Source: Aldehydirespirator sp965203575 (GTDB lineage: Bacteria; Actinomycetota; Acidimicrobiia; Acidimicrobiales; Aldehydirespiratoraceae). From it: a stretch of DNA of 64,000 nt. Where the stretch lies: positions 1,860,001 through 1,924,000 of the forward strand of contig OZ241894.1 of the NCBI GenBank assembly GCA_965203575.1. The letters run 5' to 3'. The notes below the pieces were generated by a model. That model did no database searches and was not told the origin of the DNA. It was given only the letters and a program-made list of their open reading frames with translations. Position numbers and translations under genes: made by a program. Below are positions 44,180 to 52,856 of the stretch, one piece after another; the first letter of the stretch is position 1; the number at the start of each line of letters is the position of its first letter.

Positions 44180-44221
44180 CCGGGCCAAGACTGGCCCGGG
44201 TGCCGGGCCGCTCTTGTATAC
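44180..44221 (-). promoter_or_regulatory. GTATAC box and leader hairpin of the dppBCDF-like operon
   Basis: GTATAC lies at 44216-44221, read as GGTATACAAG toward dppB. Between it and the start is a perfect 8-bp stem, CCGGGCCA/TGGCCCGG (44180-44199). The same GCAGGGT word precedes the box as at 24205. Confidence 0.5.
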
Positions 44222-44270
44222 CGTAGCCGGACCCTGCGAGTCCCTCCGAGTCAGGCGCCGCGGTCGGGGG

Positions 44271-44412
44271 CCTAGAGGCCGAGCGGGTAGGCGGACGAAT
44301 GCGACCCATACGGGCGAGGCCGTGGCCCGAGCGGCCCGTGAGCGCAGCGAACAAGAGCGGGAGACACCCCCTTGCAACGTGACGGGCTTGCGCCTACCCG
44401 CGCACGTTCTTA
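44271..44412 (+). repeat. Interspersed repeat, copy 8
   Basis: The core is 44316-44363. Left end GAGCGGGTAGGCG (44281-44293) and right end CGCCTACCCGC (from about 44391) are inverted relative to each other, so the whole unit can fold back on itself. It separates dppB from the convergent end of an MFS gene. Confidence 0.82.
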
Positions 44413-45615
44413 GTGGGCCGCCGCCCTGTTCTGGGTCAGGCGGCCGAGGAGGCTGAGGGCGGCTGCGGCGAAGGCCCAGACCGCGGCCATCGCCAGCGCG
44501 GCCGACGACGACACGCTGTCGGTGATGGCTCCGAAGGCTCCCGGCCCCAGCACCGCGCCCAGGTTCAAGCCTCCGATGGCGAACGATGTGGCCAGGCCGG
44601 GGGCGTGGGGGTTCATCCGCACCAGGGCCACCACCAGCAGCGCCGGCCACGCCCAGCCCAGGATGATGGCCACCTGCCCGCCCAGCGCGTAGAGCCAGGG
44701 CGTGTCGGCGGCCATCAGCGCGTAGCCGGCCGCGCTGGCGACCAGCAGGACAGCCACCGTGCCGATGTCGCCGGTGCGGCCCCGGTCGGCCATCACGCCC
44801 AGCAGGATGCGAGCGGTGATCACCCCCGCGCTGGCCAACGACAGCAGCAGCCCGGCCGTGCTCTCGGAGATGCCGGCGGACTCGCTGTTGACCACGAAGA
44901 ACGACGCTGCGCCGATCACTGCGGCCGACGCCAGGGTGGCCGCCGCGCCCAGCACGAACAGCGGCGCCAGCCTGACGTGGGAGAAGCGCCCGGTCGCAGA
45001 CCTGGCAACCGGCGGCAGTCGGTCCTGCCTGGGCTCGGCTGGGAGCATCAGCATCCCGGCCGCGGCCAGCACCGCGCCGCCCACGAACGCCCAGCGCCAC
45101 CCGGACGTGCCGCCCACGACGGGCACCGTCAGCCCGGCCAGCAGCGGCGCCAGCGGTATGGCCGACATGTGCACCGCGAAGGCGACGCCGTGGCGCTCCG
45201 CCGACACGTGCTGGGCCACCAGCACCTTGGCCGCGGGGCCGGCCAGGGTCAGGCCCGCGCCCGCCACCGCCATCGACACCAGGAACGTCCCGAACGACTG
45301 GGCCAGCACGGCCACCGCCAGGTAGCCGGCCAGGGTCACCCACATGGACAGCAGCAGGCTGCGCCGGGCGCCCATCCGGTCGGCCAGCTCGCCGGCGTGG
45401 ATCGACGCCACTCCCGACAGCGCGTAGGTGACCGCCAGCGTCACCCCCAGACCGGTGTCGCTGATGCCGAAGGTGTCCTTGATGTCGCTGCCCAGCGCCC
45501 CGGCCAGGAACCCGGCCATGACGCCGGCCGTGAGGCAGGCGATGGAGGCCGCGACCGCCCGTACCGGAACCGCGTCGGGATTCTGCGGCGACGCCGCGGG
45601 TGCCGTGCCGGCCAC
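44410..45615 (-). CDS. MFS transporter, CynX-like
   Basis: A 401-residue protein with about 12 membrane segments and the loop motif GELADRMGARRSLL. It belongs to the same subgroup as the transporters at 17581 and 61469 (shared GGLNLGAVLGPGAFG-type segment near the end). It starts 19 bp after the indolepyruvate oxidoreductase gene on the same strand, so it may import the acid that enzyme uses. The stop lies at the edge of repeat copy 8. Confidence 0.83.
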   Translation of the reverse strand: MAGTAPAASPQNPDAVPVRAVAASIACLTAGVMAGFLAGALGSDIKDTFGISDTGLGVTLAVTYALSGVASIHAGELADRMGARRSLLLSMWVTLAGYLAVAVLAQSFGTFLVSMAVAGAGLTLAGPAAKVLVAQHVSAERHGVAFAVHMSAIPLAPLLAGLTVPVVGGTSGWRWAFVGGAVLAAAGMLMLPAEPRQDRLPPVARSATGRFSHVRLAPLFVLGAAATLASAAVIGAASFFVVNSESAGISESTAGLLLSLASAGVITARILLGVMADRGRTGDIGTVAVLLVASAAGYALMAADTPWLYALGGQVAIILGWAWPALLVVALVRMNPHAPGLATSFAIGGLNLGAVLGPGAFGAITDSVSSSAALAMAAVWAFAAAALSLLGRLTQNRAAAH

Positions 45616-45634
45616 CGTCGCCGCCTAGCCAGTC

Positions 45635-48600
45635 TTAGCCGGCTGGTTTCGTCGTGAGCGCCACCGGTCGGGTGTCGGGGCTGCGGATGGCTCGCACCTG
45701 CTCGTGGAAGCGCTCCACTCCCGCCAGCTTCACGTCCTCGTAGCCCCTGATCACGTCGGGGAGCTGGGCCAGCTTCACCGCCCGCTCGTAGCTGCCCGGC
45801 GTGAGGGCGTTCAGTTCGGCCTCCATCAGGGCCCGGTAGTCGGCGATGAGTTGCCGCTCGACCCGGCGGACCTTGGCGTATCCGAACAGGTCGAGGGGAG
45901 TGCCCCGCAGCCGGCGCATCGCCTTCAGCACCGCGAGCGAGGGCCGCTGGAGCGGTCCCAGCGAGATCTTGCGCTTCAGCCCCAGGGCCCGCAGCACCGG
46001 CGGGTGCAGCAGGATGCGGTAGCCGGCGTAGTCGCCCACCGCGCCTCGCAGCGCTTCGTTCAGGCCGGGGCGCAGGTGCAGCCGGGCCACCTCGTACTCG
46101 TCCTTGTAGGCGATCAGCTTGTGCAGGTAGCGGGCCACCGCTTCGGCCAGTTCGGTCCTCTCGCCCATCACCTCGCGCTCGCGGGCCGAAGCCGCGTCCA
46201 CGAAATCCACGTACTCCGAGGCCAGCGCGGCCGACTGGTAGTCCGCCAGGTCGGCGGCCCGCCGCTCCACCATCTCGGCCAGCGCCGCGGCGCCGTCTGC
46301 CGGCACCTGCGCCAGCCCCGACTTCTGGACCAGCGACCTGGCTGTCGCCTTGGCTCTGGCCGGCACCGCGCCGAGGCCCATGCCGGGCACGGCCGCAGCC
46401 TCGTCCGGCGATGTGGCCGCGGGGGCCACCCCGGCCAGGCTGACCAGGCCGTCGGCACCCTCGCGCACGTACACCCGCCCCCACCGGAAGGCGGCGATGT
46501 TGGCCGCCACCGCGACCCCGTTCAACTCGATGGCCCGCTCGATGGAAGCGGCCGACACCGGGATCCCGCCGGCCTGGTAGGCGGCCCCCAGAGCGAGCAC
46601 GTTGGCCGGCATGGCCGTGCCCAGCAGGGCGTCGGCCATCCGGTCGGCGTCGAGGCGGACGCTGGCGCTCGCCCTGGTGGCGCCGTCGATGGCGGCCAGC
46701 ATCCCGTCGATGTCGGGGTATGTCTCGTCCACGTGGGCCACCATGTCGCCGGTGGGCAGCTTGCTGGTCGACGTCACTGCCAGCGTGCGTTCGGGGTCGG
46801 CCTTGGCCAGGTTCTTGGGGTCGGCCGCCACCAGCAGGTCCAGGCCCAGGTAGCAGTCGGCGTCGCCCGCGCCTATCAGGTTGGCGCCGCAGGCAACGCC
46901 TGTGAAGAAGCGCAGATGCGACACCACCGGCCCGCCCTTCTGGCTGAGCCCCGTCTGGTCGAGTCCCAGGATGTCGAGGCCGTCGAGCACGGCCGCGGTG
47001 GCCAGCACCTGGCTGACCGTCACCACGCCGGTGCCGCCCACGCCCGCCATGAACACGCCGTACCCGTCGGGACCGGGAACGGGCCGGTCCGGCTCGGCGA
47101 TGTCGGCGGGAGGCTGGGCCCGCACGTTCCGGACCGCGCCCGCCGCAGGCGCCTTGGCCCCGGCCGGCCGGGACTTGGCTGCCCGCGTCTTGACCCGGAT
47201 GAACGACGGGCAGTCTCCCTCGATGCAGGTGTAGTCGAAGTTGCACGACGACTGGTGTATGCGGGTCTTGGTGCCCAGCTCGGTGTCGACCGGCTGCACC
47301 GACAGGCAATGGCTCTTGGCCCCGCAGTCGCCGCATCCCTCGCACACCGCCTCGTTGATGAAGATGCGCCTGGTCGGCGTGGGGCGCAGGCCCCGCTTGC
47401 GCTCCCGGCGCTTCTCGGCCGCGCACTGCTGGTCGTAGATGAGCACGGTCACGCCGGGCGTGTCCCGCAGCAGGAGCTGGGCCTCCTCGAGGCGGTCCCG
47501 GCCCCAGATCTCGGCGCCGGGGGCCAGCGGCCCGCCGCCGGTGTGGCGGTCCGGGTCGTCGCTGCACACGATGGTGCGGCTCACGCCCTCGGCGGCCATC
47601 GACTGGGTCAGCTCGGGCACTCCGATGACGCCGGCCACGTCCTGGCCGCCGGTCATGGCGACCGCGCCGTTGTAGAGGATCTTGTAGGTGATGTCGACGC
47701 CGGCCGCCACCGCGGCCCGCACCGCCAGGCTGGCCGAGTGGAAGAACGTGCCGTCGCCGACGTTCTGGAACATGTGGGGCCGGTCGGTGAACGGCGCCCG
47801 GCCGATCCAGGTGGCTCCCTCGCCACCCATCTGATGGACGACCTGGGCCCGCTCGTCTATCCAGAGGGCCATGGCGTGGCAACCCACGCCGGCCGCCGCG
47901 AACGAGCCCTCGGGCACCACGGTGGAGCGGTTGTGGGGGCAGCCGCTGCACCAGTACGGCAGGCGGGCCACTTCCGCGGCTCCGGCCTTCGAGGCGGCCT
48001 CGATGAGGGCCAGGCGGGCCTCCACCGCCACCGGCAGTGCTCCGACCTCGCCTCCCAGCACCCCTGAGCGGAGCCGGTCGGCGACAACGGCCGCGATCCG
48101 GTCGGCGCTGAGCTCGCCGTCGGCGGGCACCAGCCGCCGGCCCAGCTCGTCGGTCTTGCCGACCACCCGGGGTGCGCCCGCCCGGCCGTAGAGGATGTCC
48201 CGCACGAACAGCTCGATGAAGGCCCGCTTCTCGTCCAGCACCAGGATCTCGTTGAGGCCCCCGGCGAAGCGGCGAACGATCTCGGGCTCCAGCGGCCACA
48301 CCATCCCTATCCGCAGCAGGCGGATCCCGAATCGGTGCAGGGCGTCGTCGTCGAGGCCGAGGTCGCTGAGGGCTTGGCGCAGCTCCTGGAAGGTCCGGCC
48401 CGCGGCCGCGATGCCGAGTCGGGCCGCTCCGGTGGCCCCGCTGATCTCGTTGAGGCCGTTGGCCGCGGCGTAGGCCACGGCCGCGTCCAGGCGCCCGTAG
48501 GCGATGTCCTTCTCCTGCTCGAGGCTCATGGGCGTCACCAGGCCGGGCCGCTGGGCGTGGCGCCAGGGTTGGCCGTCGATCTCCAGCTCGGGGAGGGTGG

Positions 48601-49279
48601 GAACGACCCGGTCGGGGGCCACCTCGGCGACGCCGAACCCGTCGGCGACGGTGGTGACGACCTTGAACGCCACCCACAGTCCGGAGTACCTCGACAGCGC
48701 GATGCCGTGCAGGCCCAGGTCGATGATCTCCTGCATCGAGCCCGGGTAGAGGATCGGGATCTGGGCGTCGTAGAAGGCGGGCTCGATCTGGGTGGGCAGG
48801 GTCGACGACTTGGCCATCGGGTCGTCCCCGGCCAGCACCAGCACCCCGCCGTTGGGCGCGGTGCCCTTGAAGTTGCCGTGCTTGAACACGTCGCCGCAGC
48901 GGTCCACGCCCGGGCCCTTGCCGTACCACATGCCCACCACGCCGTCGTGCCGGGCGAGCGGCCCGAGCAGCGGCTCCTGGCTGCCCCACACCGCGGTGGC
49001 GGCCAGCTCCTCGTTCACGCCGGGCACCCACACCACGTCGTGGGCGTCGAGCACGGCCTTGTTGCGCTCGATGGTGAGGTCGACGGTGCCCAGCGGCGAG
49101 CCCTGGTAACCGGAGATGAAGGTGGCGGTGCGCAGGCCCCGGGCCGCGTCGGCCCGATGCTGGTCGATGGGCAGGCGCACCACGGCCTGGATCCCGGTCA
49201 GCAGCACCCGTCCCCGTTCCAACGTGAACTTCTGATCAAGATCGAAGTCCTCAGCTTGGGGCGCGGCGTCGGACAGCAC
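45635..49279 (-). CDS. Single-chain indolepyruvate ferredoxin oxidoreductase
   Basis: A 1,214-residue fused enzyme. The N-terminal ~700 residues hold the TPP-dependent alpha part (opening with FISGYQGSPLGTVD) and a C-terminal cysteine region (CEGCGDCGAKSHCLS, CNFDYTCIEGDC) for iron-sulphur clusters. Residues from about 790 form the gamma part (FMAGVGGTGVVTVSQVLATAA). It oxidatively decarboxylates aryl pyruvates or related 2-keto acids to acyl-CoA, passing electrons to ferredoxin. The GTG start at 49279 follows AGGAG; upstream readings overlap the next gene. A tandem MFS gene follows. Confidence 0.9.
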   Translation of the reverse strand: MLSDAAPQAEDFDLDQKFTLERGRVLLTGIQAVVRLPIDQHRADAARGLRTATFISGYQGSPLGTVDLTIERNKAVLDAHDVVWVPGVNEELAATAVWGSQEPLLGPLARHDGVVGMWYGKGPGVDRCGDVFKHGNFKGTAPNGGVLVLAGDDPMAKSSTLPTQIEPAFYDAQIPILYPGSMQEIIDLGLHGIALSRYSGLWVAFKVVTTVADGFGVAEVAPDRVVPTLPELEIDGQPWRHAQRPGLVTPMSLEQEKDIAYGRLDAAVAYAAANGLNEISGATGAARLGIAAAGRTFQELRQALSDLGLDDDALHRFGIRLLRIGMVWPLEPEIVRRFAGGLNEILVLDEKRAFIELFVRDILYGRAGAPRVVGKTDELGRRLVPADGELSADRIAAVVADRLRSGVLGGEVGALPVAVEARLALIEAASKAGAAEVARLPYWCSGCPHNRSTVVPEGSFAAAGVGCHAMALWIDERAQVVHQMGGEGATWIGRAPFTDRPHMFQNVGDGTFFHSASLAVRAAVAAGVDITYKILYNGAVAMTGGQDVAGVIGVPELTQSMAAEGVSRTIVCSDDPDRHTGGGPLAPGAEIWGRDRLEEAQLLLRDTPGVTVLIYDQQCAAEKRRERKRGLRPTPTRRIFINEAVCEGCGDCGAKSHCLSVQPVDTELGTKTRIHQSSCNFDYTCIEGDCPSFIRVKTRAAKSRPAGAKAPAAGAVRNVRAQPPADIAEPDRPVPGPDGYGVFMAGVGGTGVVTVSQVLATAAVLDGLDILGLDQTGLSQKGGPVVSHLRFFTGVACGANLIGAGDADCYLGLDLLVAADPKNLAKADPERTLAVTSTSKLPTGDMVAHVDETYPDIDGMLAAIDGATRASASVRLDADRMADALLGTAMPANVLALGAAYQAGGIPVSAASIERAIELNGVAVAANIAAFRWGRVYVREGADGLVSLAGVAPAATSPDEAAAVPGMGLGAVPARAKATARSLVQKSGLAQVPADGAAALAEMVERRAADLADYQSAALASEYVDFVDAASAREREVMGERTELAEAVARYLHKLIAYKDEYEVARLHLRPGLNEALRGAVGDYAGYRILLHPPVLRALGLKRKISLGPLQRPSLAVLKAMRRLRGTPLDLFGYAKVRRVERQLIADYRALMEAELNALTPGSYERAVKLAQLPDVIRGYEDVKLAGVERFHEQVRAIRSPDTRPVALTTKPAG

Positions 49280-49289
49280 TCCGTGACTC

Positions 49290-49937
49290 CTATTCGTACA
49301 GATACTCGAGGTCGGACTCGCGGTGGCCCAATGCCTCCAGCAATTGAACGGCCCGCCCCCCGATGCTCTGCGCGGACAGGTTGATGTCCACATAATGCCC
49401 GGATGGAGTCTGCTTGATCCTCGTGCCGCGCACCCTCCCGCGGTCGCGCGACACGTACTGCCATTTCCCGCTCTTGAGTGGCTCAACAGCTCGATCGAAG
49501 TCCTGAGGATGGCGCCGATGTAGCTCGTCGACCACCGTCATCAGAATCTCGACGTGGGTTCGGACCGGGTGGCGGTTCCCCCAGAGTCGGACGGCTACAG
49601 GGCGCTGCGCTGGCCTTTGGCCAGACGGTTTCCCGGATCGGGTGTCCTCGTACAGGAGATGCAGGTCGTAGCCACTGTGCTCAAACGCTTTGAGCATGAG
49701 GGTCCAGCGCCGCCTGTGTCTCTTCGCGCTCAAGTTCACGTTCACGAAGTAGCCCGACGGCGTCTGCTTGGGGTTCTTGCCCGCTACTCGCCGGCGGTCG
49801 CGTGACACGTACTGCCATTCCCTGAACTTGAGCGGTTCAACGGTCTGAATCGGTGCCAAGATCCGGAACTTCGCGGTTTCCTCGTTGGTTGGGGCGGGGT
49901 CGGAGCGAACCTTCTCGAGGATCTCGCGCAGGGGCAT
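49290..49937 (-). CDS. Unknown protein with two copies of a ~65-residue domain
   Basis: A 215-residue protein made of two related halves. Residues ~33-98 and ~151-215 share VEPLK...WQYVSRDR.RV, KQTPSG and VN(L)SA, then a helical end (LLYED / EYLYE). I do not recognise the family. The conserved aromatic, Arg and Asp positions could form a nucleic-acid-binding fold, but this is a guess. The start is ATG 49937; longer readings run antisense through the DUF3800 gene. It is divergent from that gene (113 bp apart), so the two may be one unit. Confidence 0.65.
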   Translation of the reverse strand: MPLREILEKVRSDPAPTNEETAKFRILAPIQTVEPLKFREWQYVSRDRRRVAGKNPKQTPSGYFVNVNLSAKRHRRRWTLMLKAFEHSGYDLHLLYEDTRSGKPSGQRPAQRPVAVRLWGNRHPVRTHVEILMTVVDELHRRHPQDFDRAVEPLKSGKWQYVSRDRGRVRGTRIKQTPSGHYVDINLSAQSIGGRAVQLLEALGHRESDLEYLYE

Positions 49938-50037
49938 GGTGATGCAGGCTACTCCGAGGGTGTTGGTCGCCTTCGGGTCGGGCAGGCCTCGACTTGTAGA
50001 GTATCGACAGTTACATGTAGTATTATGCATTGAAAGG

Positions 50038-50043
50038 TATAAT
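50038..50043 (+). promoter_or_regulatory. Consensus -10 box (TATAAT) of a leaderless DUF3800 transcript
   Basis: TATAAT ends 6 nt before the GTG at 50050. The surrounding 49990-50045 stretch is clearly AT-rich relative to the window. Confidence 0.5.
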
Positions 50044-50049
50044 GGAGAT

Positions 50050-50805
50050 GTGTCATTCTCCGAACCCCGAGATTGGCAGCCGCTGCCCGCCGACCAGCGC
50101 AGCACGCGGATGCTGTACCTCGACGACTCCGGCGCACCGTCGCTCAGCCACTCCTCTGGAGCTGTAGTCGTCGGAGGGCTCTCCATCGCATCGACGCGAG
50201 TCCCGAAGCTGACCCGCCGGATCAACGGCGCCAAGGCCCGCCGCTTCCCCGAGCGGGGCCGGCCCTCCTCCTGGGAGATGAAGTCCACCGCCCTGCTCAC
50301 ACCCAAGGGTTGGAGGAATCGCAGAAACCGCGCACTCGTGCTCGAGGTGATCCGAATCCTGGGAGGCCTCGACTGCACCGTCTACACCGCCAGCATCAAC
50401 AAGGCCAAGATGCACCACTCGATGGCCACCAAGACATCGCTGCCGATGCAGTTGCACCGTCTCGTCGAGCATTTCGCGGTCGAGTGCGCGCACCGCAATG
50501 AGATCGGCATCGTTGTCATGGACCGCTCCGAGAACAGGCTTGACGCCCACGCGAGCCACTGCGTCGCGAGCTACGTCACCACCAAGAACCTCCCGCTGCA
50601 TCCCGTAGTCCACTACGTCGATTCCATGACCTCAGAACCCACCCAGGCCGCCGACCTGATCTCAGCGGCCCGACGCCGCACCATCGAGGGCACGCCGGGA
50701 ATGCATGTCCTCAACACCCAACTGGCGAACCTGCGGGCCCAAGGCCTCGCCACGAAGCGCACCCACACCAACCGGCCCTGGACCAACCAAATCGTTGTTA
50801 TCTGA
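50050..50805 (+). CDS. DUF3800 domain-containing protein
   Basis: A 251-residue protein of the DUF3800 family, predicted to have an RNase H-like fold. The first acidic motif is YLDDSG, the second IVVMDRSE, the third TQAADLIS, all in the expected order. DUF3800 genes are common in mobile and defence-rich regions, but their role is not established. The GTG at 50050 is chosen because of the -10 box 6 nt upstream. A strong terminator lies about 110 bp after the stop. Confidence 0.78.
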   Translation: MSFSEPRDWQPLPADQRSTRMLYLDDSGAPSLSHSSGAVVVGGLSIASTRVPKLTRRINGAKARRFPERGRPSSWEMKSTALLTPKGWRNRRNRALVLEVIRILGGLDCTVYTASINKAKMHHSMATKTSLPMQLHRLVEHFAVECAHRNEIGIVVMDRSENRLDAHASHCVASYVTTKNLPLHPVVHYVDSMTSEPTQAADLISAARRRTIEGTPGMHVLNTQLANLRAQGLATKRTHTNRPWTNQIVVI

Positions 50806-50975
50806 AAGGGTTTCGTTTGCAACCGCGGTGGCAGGCGGCCTATCATCAAAGCGGCCTGACGGCTCCGGTTAGTAGGCTTCCGGCTGAATACGACCGTACG
50901 CCCCAGGTGTCTGGGACCCCGGAACGCACGGGGTCCCTTTTCTTTGCTCCGTAGGAGCATTCGCCACTTTGTGGG
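50806..50975 (+). ncRNA. Gap that may encode a small RNA ending in a terminator
   Basis: No reading frame was found. The 108 bases between the DUF3800 stop and the terminator contain several GC-rich inverted segments (e.g. GGCGGCC..GCGGCC). This may be a long 3' UTR or a separate small RNA. I recognise no known RNA family. Confidence 0.25.
50913..50945 (+). terminator. Canonical rho-independent terminator
   Basis: A perfect 9-bp stem (GGGACCCCG, 50913-50921; CGGGGTCCC, 50929-50937), a 7-base loop and a TTTTCTTT tail. It ends the DUF3800 transcript. Confidence 0.85.
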
Positions 50976-51356
50976 TCAGCCGATGATCTGGCAGTACTCG
51001 GGCTTGATGTCCTCGGTCAGCATGTCCATCCAGGCGGGGCGCATCTCGATCAGCCGGGCCACCACGTTGCGGTGGTTCTCCCGGTTGTTCCAGGTGCCGA
51101 TCAGGTAGAACCGCTCGGGATCGTCCTCGCTCTGGTACAGCACGCCCTCGTGCACGATGCCCGGCGTGGTGTGGACGATGTTCTCGTCGCTGTGGTCCCA
51201 GGCCTCGAAGGCGTCAATGAAGTCCTGGGCCCGGCCCGGCTTGGCCTGAAGCGTGTAGTGGAAGGCGAACGACCCCTCCGGCAAGTCCTTCAGCAGCGGG
51301 TTGGCGTGGTCGCCGTGGTCGTGGTCGTGGTCGTGGTCGTGGTGCTCGTCGGGCAT
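50976..51356 (-). CDS. Antibiotic biosynthesis monooxygenase (ABM)-type protein with His-rich N-terminus
   Basis: A 126-residue protein. After an N-terminal run of His and Asp (residues 5-17, HHDHDHDHDHGDH) comes a ferredoxin-like ABM domain (FHYTLQAKPGRAQDFIDAF, FYLIGTWNNRENH). ABM proteins are cofactor-free or haem-linked oxygenases or quality-control enzymes. The His/Asp tract looks like a metal-binding arm, and no similar arm occurs in the other proteins of the window. It follows the GlcG-like gene on the same strand by 10 bp. Confidence 0.78.
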   Translation of the reverse strand: MPDEHHDHDHDHDHGDHANPLLKDLPEGSFAFHYTLQAKPGRAQDFIDAFEAWDHSDENIVHTTPGIVHEGVLYQSEDDPERFYLIGTWNNRENHRNVVARLIEMRPAWMDMLTEDIKPEYCQIIG

Positions 51357-51366
51357 CGCGGCCCCT

Positions 51367-51795
51367 TCAGGTGGCGGATGTGAAGGCCGCGGCCGCGGCC
51401 TGCGAGCACACCACGTCCTCGGCGTGCTTGGCGCCGGAGATGCCCAGCGCTCCCACGATGGTGCCGGCCGCGGTCGTCAGCGGCTCGCCGCCCTCCACGG
51501 CCAGGATGTGGTGGCGGGCGGTCATGGGCGGGCCGAGCGACTTGTCCGTCTGGAAGTAGTCCGACAGCGCCCCGGTGTCGCGCTTGAACGTCAGTGCGGC
51601 CAGGGCCTTGGCGATGGCGTTCTCGAGGGCGATCTCGACAACGTTGTCCATGCGGTGCACCAGCACCAGGTTGCCGGTGGCGTTGACCACCGCCACGCAG
51701 ACGGCCAGGCCTTCGTCCTCGGCGGTGGCCAGGGCCGCGTCGGCCGCGAGCTTGGCCCCTTCGAGGGTGAGGGTCTCGACGTTCATGGTGTTCAT
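51367..51795 (-). CDS. GlcG/HbpS-family haem-binding-like protein
   Basis: A 142-residue protein of the GlcG/HbpS fold (LTLEGAKLAADAALATAEDEG, ALGISGAKHAEDVVCSQAAAAAF). Some relatives bind haem; others accompany catabolic operons with unclear roles. The ATG at 51795 follows AGGAG. It is followed by the ABM gene, and the RidA gene lies 43 bp upstream, so three small proteins likely form one operon. Confidence 0.82.
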   Translation of the reverse strand: MNTMNVETLTLEGAKLAADAALATAEDEGLAVCVAVVNATGNLVLVHRMDNVVEIALENAIAKALAALTFKRDTGALSDYFQTDKSLGPPMTARHHILAVEGGEPLTTAAGTIVGALGISGAKHAEDVVCSQAAAAAFTSAT

Positions 51796-51838
51796 GGATT
51801 GCTCCTGGGTTGGGTTTCGGGGGGGGGAGGGGGGTTGT

Positions 51839-52306
51839 TCAGGGCTTGATCTGGAATATGGCTTCGACCTCGACCGAGGCGCCGAGGGGAAGCTCGGCCA
51901 CCCCGATGGCGGAGCGGGCGTGCCTGCCGGCATCGCCGAAAACCTCGATCATCAGGTCGCTGGCGCCGTTGATCACCTTGGGCTGGGCGTTGAAGCCGGG
52001 GTCGCTGGCCACGTACCCGGTGAGCCGCACCACCCGCAGCACCTCGTCGAGGCCGCCCAGGTGCTGGTGCACCGACGCCAGGATGGCCTCGGCCGCACCC
52101 CGGGCGCTGGCCTGTCCGGCTTCTATGTCCATGTCGCCGCCGAGACGGCCGATGTGCGCGATCCCGCCGCCTCCGGGGGCCAGCGCGATGGAGCCCGACA
52201 CGAACAGCACGTCGTGGACCTGGGCCACCAGGTCGAAGTTGCCCGCTCTCAGCAGGGGCATGTCGAGATCGACGCCGGCGTCGCGGGCCGCCTGCTCGTA
52301 GGACAT
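51839..52306 (-). CDS. RidA/YjgF-family protein
   Basis: A 155-residue RidA homologue with VLFVSGSIA and RHARSAIGVAELPLGA, including the substrate-binding arginine. It is related to the RidA gene at 31880. It would deaminate enamine/imine intermediates. It heads the RidA-GlcG-ABM operon. The ATG follows GGGAGGA, and a GTATAC box sits 34 bp upstream. Confidence 0.85.
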   Translation of the reverse strand: MSYEQAARDAGVDLDMPLLRAGNFDLVAQVHDVLFVSGSIALAPGGGGIAHIGRLGGDMDIEAGQASARGAAEAILASVHQHLGGLDEVLRVVRLTGYVASDPGFNAQPKVINGASDLMIEVFGDAGRHARSAIGVAELPLGASVEVEAIFQIKP

Positions 52307-52339
52307 GTCGGATCCTCCCGTGACCGTCCGGCGAATCTT

Positions 52340-52345
52340 GTATAC
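52340..52345 (-). promoter_or_regulatory. GTATAC box before the RidA-GlcG-ABM operon
   Basis: Read toward the gene it is CGGTATACAAG, 34 bp before the ATG. The GGGAC-CTGTAGGGT sequence just upstream resembles one before the dppB box (GGGACTCGCAGGGT). Confidence 0.5.
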
Positions 52346-52468
52346 CGAACCCTACAGGTCCCGAACCGGACCCCGCCGATTCGGGAGGGGCTGGCGAGCG
52401 CGGCCGGTAAGGCCAATATCATGCTATTTGACGTTGTATCGTGGCTAACAGTGTGCTAGGGTCGGACC

Positions 52469-52783
52469 ATGGACACCGTCACGCTGGCCGACTTGGGCCC
52501 CATCATCGCGGCGATACTCGGGCCGATGCTGGCCTTCATCGTCGTCTCGATGCGGTACCAGCACCAGGACAGCGTGAAGACGCGCGAGCTGATCACGAGC
52601 TCTGAGAAGGAGACCCGAGAATGGGTCACCGGACAGCTGGCCCCGCTTGGTGCCGATCTCAAGGATCTGAGCCGGGGTCTCGCGGATGCACGGGAGCGGC
52701 TGGCCCGCATCGAGGGCCATCTCGGGATCGGCAGGGTTCCGCCCCAGGACGAAGCGGGCGAGCCGGACACCAACGCTGCCTAG
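52469..52783 (+). CDS. Small membrane-anchored coiled-coil protein
   Basis: A 104-residue protein with one N-terminal membrane segment (about residues 8-28) and then a charged helical stretch (SSEKETREWVTGQL, DLKDLSRGLADARERLARIEGHLG) likely to form a coiled coil. No family is recognised. It stands alone between divergent genes. Immediately after its stop there is AGAGGCTGAGCGGGG, a match to the left end only of the interspersed repeat. Confidence 0.6.
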   Translation: MDTVTLADLGPIIAAILGPMLAFIVVSMRYQHQDSVKTRELITSSEKETREWVTGQLAPLGADLKDLSRGLADARERLARIEGHLGIGRVPPQDEAGEPDTNAA

Positions 52784-52856
52784 AGGCTGAGCGGGGGCAT
52801 CGGGTTCGCCCCTCCGATAGCCGGCGTCCGAGCCGTCGCTACTAGCGTCCGGACCC

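Noticed and set aside
45704..48067. 787-codon frame opposite the indolepyruvate oxidoreductase
   Set aside because: A shadow frame. The product is low-complexity His/Gly/Arg, and the minus-strand gene carries all expected motifs.
49938..50378. N-terminal extension of the duplicated-domain protein
   Set aside because: It runs antisense through the DUF3800 gene. ATG 49937 starts the part with domain character.
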